Origin: Ruegeria lacuscaerulensis ITI-1157
Lineage (GTDB): Bacteria; Pseudomonadota; Alphaproteobacteria; Rhodobacterales; Rhodobacteraceae
Assembly: GCA_000161775.1 (NCBI GenBank)
Contig: GG704596.1
Location: forward strand, 362,979 to 426,978
Direction: 5' to 3'
DNA: 64,000 nucleotides
The translations under genes and the position numbers were made by a program. Numbering within the stretch: position 1 is the stretch's first letter; the number at the start of each line of letters is the position of its first letter. Of the stretch, positions 58,987-64,000 are shown piece by piece. The notes beneath the pieces are model-generated. The model had not been told where the DNA came from. It saw nothing but the letters and a program-made list of their open reading frames with translations, and did not search any database.

Positions 58987-59009
58987 GCCCCCCGGCCTGT
59001 CCGGGGGGC
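58987..59009 (+). terminator. 9-bp GC hairpin after the hydrolase gene
   Basis: GCCCCCCGG-CCTGT-CCGGGGGGC folds as a perfect 9-bp stem, 6 nt after the stop codon. It lacks a T tract, and the PhzF gene follows at 59033, so partial termination or RNA stabilisation is likely. Confidence 0.55.
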
Positions 59010-59032
59010 GCCCCATACCGGAGGACTGACCC

Positions 59033-59869
59033 ATGACCCCGCATGTTGACCGCATCGCCGCCTTTTCCGATGGCCCCGCCGGGGGCAACCCGGCCGGAGT
59101 GCTGATCGCGGATACCCTGCCATCGGAGGCCGAGATGCAGAAGATCGCCGCCGATGTCGGCTATTCCGAAACCGCCTTTGCCGCGCCGCAGGGCGCGGGC
59201 TGGCGGGTGCGCTATTTCGCGCCGGTGGGCGAGGTCGCCTTTTGCGGCCATGCCACCATTGCGCTGGGGGCGCAGTTGGCGCAACGGTTCGGCGACGGCG
59301 AATACGCGCTGCAACTGAATGATGCGCAGATCTCGGTCGAAGGTCGGCGTGACGGCGACAGGGTTGCGGCCACGCTGGTGTCACCGCCGACCCACAGCCG
59401 CGCGGTGGCTGACGATGTTCTGGCGCAGGCGCTGATCCTGTTCGGGCTTGCGCCCGGTGACCTGAGCACCGATCTGCCGCCCGCCATCGCCAATGCAGGC
59501 AATGACCATCTGATCCTGGCGCTGACGTCCCGCGACCGGCTGGCTCAGATGGATTATGACCTGCAAACCGGGGCCGAATTCATGCAGGCCCAGGGGTTCA
59601 CCACGATCAACCTGATCTGGGCCGAAACGCCCCGGCTGTTTCACAGCCGCAACGCCTTTGCCAGCGGCGGGGTGCTGGAAGACCCCGCCACCGGCGCCGC
59701 GGCTGCCGCACTGGCCGGGTATCTGCGCGACCTGAATTGGCCGCATGGCGGCGAAATCGACATCGTGCAAGGCGAGGATATGGGCGCGCGATCCCTTCTG
59801 CGCGTTCAGATCGGCGCCACGAGGGGCGACGGTGTGCGCGTCTCGGGAACCGCCCGCGCCATCGACTGA
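59033..59869 (+). CDS. PhzF family isomerase
   Basis: A 278-aa PhzF-fold protein: VDRIAAFSDGPAGGNPAGVLIADTLPSEAEMQKIAADVGYSETAF with the catalytic Glu in SETAF, RYFAPVGEVAFCGHATIAL, and the C-terminal half GGVLEDPATGAAAAALAGYL. Family members are isomerases or epimerase-like enzymes that do not need metals. It is the last gene of the rightward set begun at 56859, and converges on the TetR gene at 59876. Confidence 0.93.
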   Translation: MTPHVDRIAAFSDGPAGGNPAGVLIADTLPSEAEMQKIAADVGYSETAFAAPQGAGWRVRYFAPVGEVAFCGHATIALGAQLAQRFGDGEYALQLNDAQISVEGRRDGDRVAATLVSPPTHSRAVADDVLAQALILFGLAPGDLSTDLPPAIANAGNDHLILALTSRDRLAQMDYDLQTGAEFMQAQGFTTINLIWAETPRLFHSRNAFASGGVLEDPATGAAAAALAGYLRDLNWPHGGEIDIVQGEDMGARSLLRVQIGATRGDGVRVSGTARAID

Positions 59870-59875
59870 GATGGG

Positions 59876-60553
59876 TTAGGGGCGAGCGCGGCCAGAGTGC
59901 ACCATTGCCTCGATCCCCGCGGCGCAGAACTCGACCAGCTGGTCGATCCCCGACAGGTCTCCCCCCTGTGACAGCGCCTGCACCCGCCAGGCGCTGTTGA
60001 GATGCGCCAGCATCGCCGAGACCGAATAGACCTGGCCCGTGGCCAACAGCGCCGGGTCGGCCTGCGGATACAGCGCGGCGATCTCACGGATGAAGAGCTG
60101 GGCGGTGGAGTCGAAACACTCGGCGGCAATATGGCGCCAGCGCGGATCGACCGACACATGCGCCACCAGCCGCCCGTAGGCCATCCAGCCCGGACCGCCG
60201 GTTTCGGCAAGGCTGACATAGGGGCGGATGAAACAGTCCAGAATGCCCCGCAGGGTCAGCGGGCCCTGCGCGCGCCGATCCTCCAACGCCTGCACCCGGA
60301 TCTGCGCCAGTTCGTCGGCGCGGCGTGCGACGGTCTGGAAGAACAGCTCTTCCTTGCCGCCGCCATGGTGATGGACCAGCCCCACCTGCACCCCGGCGCG
60401 CGCGGCGATGTCACGGATCGAGGCGCCCTCGAATCCCCGTTCCGCAAACAACGCCTCGGCCGCGTCCGGGATCCGCGCCTTGGTTTCAAGCGACCGGGCC
60501 GACGGCGCTCTTTGCCTTTGTTTTTCAATGTATTTCGCGCTCATGTTTTTCAT
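59876..60553 (-). CDS. TetR/AcrR family regulator of the flavin monooxygenase operon
   Basis: A 225-aa TetR protein: KARIPDAAEALFAERGFEGASIRDIAARAGVQVGLVHHHGGGKEELF DNA-binding domain and a C-terminal domain like TetR_C. Where most members have Y-H-Y/F it reads VHHHGGGKEELF. The start MKNMSAKYIEK at 60553 or the ATG at 60544 are both possible. It is divergent from the FMO gene with 55 bp between, in which an inverted repeat at 60565-60580 is the likely operator. Confidence 0.91.
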   Translation of the reverse strand: MKNMSAKYIEKQRQRAPSARSLETKARIPDAAEALFAERGFEGASIRDIAARAGVQVGLVHHHGGGKEELFFQTVARRADELAQIRVQALEDRRAQGPLTLRGILDCFIRPYVSLAETGGPGWMAYGRLVAHVSVDPRWRHIAAECFDSTAQLFIREIAALYPQADPALLATGQVYSVSAMLAHLNSAWRVQALSQGGDLSGIDQLVEFCAAGIEAMVHSGRARP

Positions 60554-60564
60554 CTTGCCTTATT

Positions 60565-60580
60565 TTGTACGTTCGTTCAA
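60565..60580. promoter_or_regulatory. Imperfect 16-bp inverted repeat between tetR and the FMO gene
   Basis: TTGTACGTTCGTTCAA has arms TTGTACG and CGTTCAA that match as an inverted repeat at 6 of 7 positions. The position in the 55-bp divergent intergenic region fits a TetR-type operator controlling both directions. Confidence 0.55.
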
Positions 60581-60608
60581 GTTAAGCGCCACGAACAGGG
60601 GAGGGTTC

Positions 60609-61925
60609 ATGACACGGGCGCGCAAGGCTTATGCCTTGATCGGCGCCGGTCCGATGGGGCTGGCGGCGGCCAAGGTACTGAAGGAACAGGACATCCCGTT
60701 CCAGGGGTTCGAGCTGCATTCCGATGTGGGCGGATTGTGGGATATCGATGCGCCGCGGTCCACCATGTACGAATCCGCGCATCTGATCTCGTCCAAGACG
60801 ATGACGGAATTTGCGGATTTTCCGATGGGCGACGACGTGGCCGAATACCCGTCGCACCGGCAGATGCGAGACTATTTCCGGGCCTTTGCCGATCATTTCG
60901 GCCTGCGTGACCACTACAGGTTCAACGCCGAGGTGATCGAAGCATCGCCCCTGGGTGCGCCGGGCGATGGCTGGCGGGTCACCTGGCGCGACGACCAAGG
61001 GACGCATAGTGGTGAGTTTGCCGGGGTGCTGATCGCCAACGGCACCCTGTCGGAACCCAACATGCCCGATTTTCCCGGCCGGTTCGATGGCGAGTTGGTC
61101 CACGCCGCGCAGTACCGCTATCCCAGCCAGTTCCACGGCAAGCGGGTGCTGGTGGTGGGCGCGGGCAATTCCGGGTGTGACATTGCGGTGGACGCCATCC
61201 ATCACGCCGAACTGTGCGACCTATCGATGCGGCGCGGATATTATTTCGTGCCGAAATACGTCTTTGGCAAACCCGCCGACACACTTGGCGGGATGATCCG
61301 CCTGCCCATGTGGCTAAAGCGCCGGATCGACGGGATGATCCTGCGCTGGTTCGTGGGCGACCCGCAGAAATACGGCTTTCCCAAGCCCGACTACAAACTG
61401 TACGAAAGCCACCCGGTGGTGAATTCGCTGGTCCTGTACCACGCAGGCCACGGCGACCTGCGCATTCGCCCCGACATCGACCGGATCGAGGGCCGCACCG
61501 TTCACTTCAAGGACGGCAGCGCCAGCGACTATGACATGATCCTGGCCGCGACCGGCTACAAGCTGCATTACCCGTTCATCGACCCGAACCTGCTGAACTG
61601 GCAGGGCGATGCGCCGCATCTGTACCTGAACGCCATGCATCCCGAACGTGACGATCTGTTCGTTCTGGGCATGATCGAAGCCACCGGGCTGGGCTGGCAA
61701 GGACGCCACGAGCAGGCCGAAATGGTGGCGCGCTATATCAAGGGTCTTCAGTCCGGCTGCCCCGTGGCCGCGGCGTTGAAGGCGGAAAAACAAAAAGACT
61801 ATCGGCGCGCCACCGGAGGCATGCAGTACCTGAACCTGCCTCGCATGGCCTATTACGTCGACAAGGCGACCTATCGCAAAGCCGTCACCGGCTGGATCGA
61901 TCGGTTTCGGAAGGCCCGCGCATGA
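60609..61925 (+). CDS. Flavin-containing monooxygenase-like protein
   Basis: A 438-aa FMO/Baeyer-Villiger-type protein: ALIGAGPMGLAAAKVL FAD fold, GGLWDID, and the second dinucleotide fold VLVVGAGNSGCDIAVDAI. The FMO fingerprint (F-x-G-x-x-x-H-x-x-x) is represented by FPGRFDGELVHAAQYRYPSQF. The start MTRARKAYAL at 60609 is preceded by GGGAGGG. It would insert one oxygen into an unknown substrate with NADPH. Its stop overlaps the next gene (ATGA). Confidence 0.92.
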   Translation: MTRARKAYALIGAGPMGLAAAKVLKEQDIPFQGFELHSDVGGLWDIDAPRSTMYESAHLISSKTMTEFADFPMGDDVAEYPSHRQMRDYFRAFADHFGLRDHYRFNAEVIEASPLGAPGDGWRVTWRDDQGTHSGEFAGVLIANGTLSEPNMPDFPGRFDGELVHAAQYRYPSQFHGKRVLVVGAGNSGCDIAVDAIHHAELCDLSMRRGYYFVPKYVFGKPADTLGGMIRLPMWLKRRIDGMILRWFVGDPQKYGFPKPDYKLYESHPVVNSLVLYHAGHGDLRIRPDIDRIEGRTVHFKDGSASDYDMILAATGYKLHYPFIDPNLLNWQGDAPHLYLNAMHPERDDLFVLGMIEATGLGWQGRHEQAEMVARYIKGLQSGCPVAAALKAEKQKDYRRATGGMQYLNLPRMAYYVDKATYRKAVTGWIDRFRKARA

Positions 61926-62824
61926 CCGGCATCGACGAGATCACGCTGAATTTCAGCCCCGGCTCGCTGACCCTGCTGAACGCGATTCTGGCGATCGTGA
62001 TGTTCTCGATCGCCATCGACCTGTCACCACGCGACTTCGACCGGCTGCGGCGCGCGCCCAAGCCGGTGGTAGTGGGACTGGCCGCGCAATTCCTGGTGCT
62101 GCCGGCGCTGACCTTCCTGCTGGTCTGGCTGACCGAGCCGCGCCCCTCGATCGCATTGGGGCTGATCCTGGTGGCGGCCTGCCCGGGGGGCAACATCTCG
62201 AATTTCATCACCCATCGGGCGGGCGGAAACGCGGCGCTGTCGGTATCGATGACCGCCTTCGCCACCATCGGGGCCATCGTGATGACCCCGTTCAACATCG
62301 CGCTGTGGGGCGGGCTGTACCCGCCCACCCGCGCCATTCTGCAGCAGACTCAGATCGACCCGGTGCAGATCGCCATCATCGTCGGACTGATGCTGATCCT
62401 GCCGCTGGTTCTGGGCGTGACCCTGAACCAGAAGCGCCCCGCCCTGACGGCGCGGCTGCGCGGGCCGCTGCAGATCCTGTCCATGGCCATTTTCGTGGCT
62501 TTCATCGTACTCGCCCTGGCGGCCAACTGGAGTTTCTTCCTGGGCTACGCCGGGGCGGTTGCCGGGCTTGTGATCCTTCACAACGCCCTGGCACTGGGGG
62601 GCGGTTGGGTTGTGGCCACTCTGACCCGGCTGTCCCCCTTTGACCGGCGAGCAGTCACGATCGAGACCGGCATCCAGAATTCGGGCCTTGGGCTGGTGCT
62701 GATCTTCGCCTTTTTCAACGGCTTGGGCGGCATGGCCGTGGTGGCCGCCTTCTGGGGGATTTGGCATGCCATCTCGGGGCTGGCGCTGGCGCAGCTGATG
62801 GCCCGGACCGAGGCCGCCCGATGA
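61922..62824 (+). CDS. BASS (bile acid:sodium symporter) family transporter
   Basis: A 300-aa integral membrane protein with about 9-10 hydrophobic segments: TLLNAILAIVMFSIAIDL, VVVGLAAQFLVLPALTFLLV, a central conserved AACPGGNISNFITHRAGGNAALSVSMTAFATIG region and the C-terminal ETGIQNSGLGLVLI. It imports organic anions with sodium. The overlap with the FMO and epimerase genes makes it the uptake system for the substrate of this operon; steroid-like or other anionic compounds are possible. Confidence 0.93.
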   Translation: MTGIDEITLNFSPGSLTLLNAILAIVMFSIAIDLSPRDFDRLRRAPKPVVVGLAAQFLVLPALTFLLVWLTEPRPSIALGLILVAACPGGNISNFITHRAGGNAALSVSMTAFATIGAIVMTPFNIALWGGLYPPTRAILQQTQIDPVQIAIIVGLMLILPLVLGVTLNQKRPALTARLRGPLQILSMAIFVAFIVLALAANWSFFLGYAGAVAGLVILHNALALGGGWVVATLTRLSPFDRRAVTIETGIQNSGLGLVLIFAFFNGLGGMAVVAAFWGIWHAISGLALAQLMARTEAAR

Positions 62825-63753
62825 CCCGCATCCTGATCACCGGCGCCGCAGGGCTGGTGGGCCGCGCCCTGCTGGACGAGCTGAGCGACCATCAGGTGTT
62901 TGCCACCGACCTGCGCCGCCCGGACACGCTGCCGGACGAGGTTCCGTTTCTGCGCATGGATGTCACCACGGGCGACCCCGCCCGGGTGATCGCCAAGGTG
63001 AAGCCCGAGGTGATCGTTCATCTGGCCTCGATCGTCACGCCGCCGCCGGGGATGTCGCGGGCCGAGGCCCATGCGGTGGATGTGGGCGGCACGCGCAAGG
63101 TGGTCGATGCCGCGCTGGCCCATGGCGTACGGCGGCTGGTCATCACCTCGTCGGGAGCGGCCTATGGCTATCACGCAGACAACCCGGTGCCGCTGCGCGA
63201 AACCGATCCGGTGCGCGGCAACCCCGAGTTTCCCTATTCCGACCACAAGCGGCAGGTCGAGGAATTGCTGGCCGAGGTCCGAACCGCCGCGCCGCAACTG
63301 GAGCAGGTGGTGCTGCGGGTGGGCACAGTGCTGGGCGACGGCACCGACAACCAGATCACCGCCCTGTTCCGCAAACCCCGCCTGCTGGCGGTGGCGGGCA
63401 GCGACAGCCCCTTCGTGTTCATCTGGACCCGTGACCTGGCCCGCATCCTGAAACGCGCGGCCACCGATGGACCGCCCGGGGTGTACAACGTGGCCGGGGA
63501 CGGCGCGCTGAGCATCGACAATCTGGCCCGCGCGCTGGACAAACCCGTGCTGCGCCTGCCGGCCTGGGCGCTCAAGGCGGTGCTGGCCGTGGCCCGCCCT
63601 CTGGGCCTGTCGCGCTACGGGCCCGAACAGGTTCGGTTCCTGCAGTACCGGCCGGTTCTGGACAATACGGCGCTGAAGACCGTGTTCGGCTATGTCCCGC
63701 AGAAGACCAGCGCCGAGGTGTTCGAGCTTTGGAAACGGAGTGTGGGCCTGTGA
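62821..63753 (+). CDS. NAD-dependent epimerase/dehydratase family protein
   Basis: A 310-aa extended SDR: RILITGAAGLVGRALLDEL glycine motif, VIVHLASIVTPP, catalytic Ser in ITSSGAAYGYH and YSDHK giving the YxxxK pair. It reduces or epimerises a small molecule. The ATG at 62821 overlaps the transporter stop. The GTG start of the next SDR overlaps its stop. Position with FMO and BASS transporter points to a short catabolic route for a cyclic or steroid-like compound. Confidence 0.92.
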   Translation: MTRILITGAAGLVGRALLDELSDHQVFATDLRRPDTLPDEVPFLRMDVTTGDPARVIAKVKPEVIVHLASIVTPPPGMSRAEAHAVDVGGTRKVVDAALAHGVRRLVITSSGAAYGYHADNPVPLRETDPVRGNPEFPYSDHKRQVEELLAEVRTAAPQLEQVVLRVGTVLGDGTDNQITALFRKPRLLAVAGSDSPFVFIWTRDLARILKRAATDGPPGVYNVAGDGALSIDNLARALDKPVLRLPAWALKAVLAVARPLGLSRYGPEQVRFLQYRPVLDNTALKTVFGYVPQKTSAEVFELWKRSVGL

Positions 63754-64000
63754 AAACCGCAGTGATCTCGGGCGGGGCCGGCGGGCTGGGTCAGGCGCTC
63801 TCGGCCGCACTGCAAGAGCGTGGATGGCGCGTAGTCCTGCTGGATCTGAAGGTGGATGGGGTGCAGAACACCGCCACGCAGATGGCGATTGCCTGTGATC
63901 TGACCGATCCGGCTCAACTGGCGCGCGCCGTGAACGATACGCTTGCGCATTGCGACAGCATCGATCTGGTCATCTACAACGCCGGGATCACCCAGATCTG
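63750..64000 (+). CDS. SDR family oxidoreductase, cut by the window edge
   Basis: The first about 83 codons of a short-chain dehydrogenase: TAVISGGAGGLGQALSAALQERGWRVVLLDL glycine-rich motif and LVIYNAGITQI. The GTG start overlaps the epimerase stop (GTGA). It is the fourth gene of the TetR-regulated FMO operon; the catalytic region lies beyond the window. Confidence 0.9.
   Translation, partial: MKTAVISGGAGGLGQALSAALQERGWRVVLLDLKVDGVQNTATQMAIACDLTDPAQLARAVNDTLAHCDSIDLVIYNAGITQI

Overview
The window comes from a GC-rich alphaproteobacterium, most likely a Rhodobacterales (roseobacter-type) chromosome. The order tRNA-Phe, yacG, RNase E/G, maf, infA, then arsC-like phosphatase, UPF0262, hisD, DUF2948, murA is a core block typical of that order. 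No species can be named from sequence alone.

Positions 1-25,719 are accessory DNA built from stacked integrative elements. Bases 12-1695 are the end of an element that extends left of the window: a DUF4102-type integrase and a 3' tRNA-Met(CAT) fragment that serves as its attachment site. Bases 1696-7209 are scrap: a decayed IS3-family insertion with 24-bp inverted repeats, a short tyrosine recombinase, a truncated copy of a soluble FtsH-like gene, and a prophage remnant (capsid C-terminus, gpW, DUF2190, excisionase, integrase) ending 28 bp before a tRNA-Phe attachment repeat. Bases 7210-25,719 form an 18.5-kb integrative mobilizable element bounded by exact 49-bp copies of the 3' part of tRNA-Phe. 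It has an integrase at the left end, an AlpA/Xis-like protein at the right end, a MobC/relaxase pair for mobilization and no secretion system.

The cargo of that element is almost entirely defence-like. (i) A tight four-gene operon (11,017-14,813): a 76-aa protein, a GHKL/MutL-MORC-type ATPase, an unrecognised 280-aa protein and a DUF6339 protein. This is my best candidate for an undescribed system. (ii) A Dcm-type cytosine-5 methyltransferase and a divergent Vsr-type endonuclease, with no conventional restriction enzyme in view. (iii) An AT-rich TIR-STAND-TPR protein. (iv) A three-gene module of a helical protein, a Cys/His-rich GIY-YIG protein and a soluble AAA+/M41 metalloprotease. The 3' end of the protease gene also survives as a fossil at 4.3-4.6 kb, so the module recurs in these elements.

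Positions 25,720-64,000 are host chromosome. After the core block (to about 37.1 kb, including tRNA-Thr) come catabolic clusters: a CoxMSL-type molybdenum hydroxylase operon ending in a MoaD-like protein; a 1070-aa NAD(P)H-coupled reductive-dehalogenase-like fusion with a divergent LysR gene; an SDR and a FAD oxidoreductase; a fused thiamine-dependent 2-oxoacid dehydrogenase E1 coupled to a FabD-like acyltransferase with a divergent LysR gene; an acyl-CoA dehydrogenase with an apparent 1-base frameshift, a TIGR03084-type protein and a TetR regulator with visible operator repeats; an NTF2-fold/flavin-split-barrel/alpha-beta hydrolase/PhzF set; and a TetR-controlled operon of a flavin monooxygenase, a BASS-type symporter, an epimerase and an SDR cut by the window edge.
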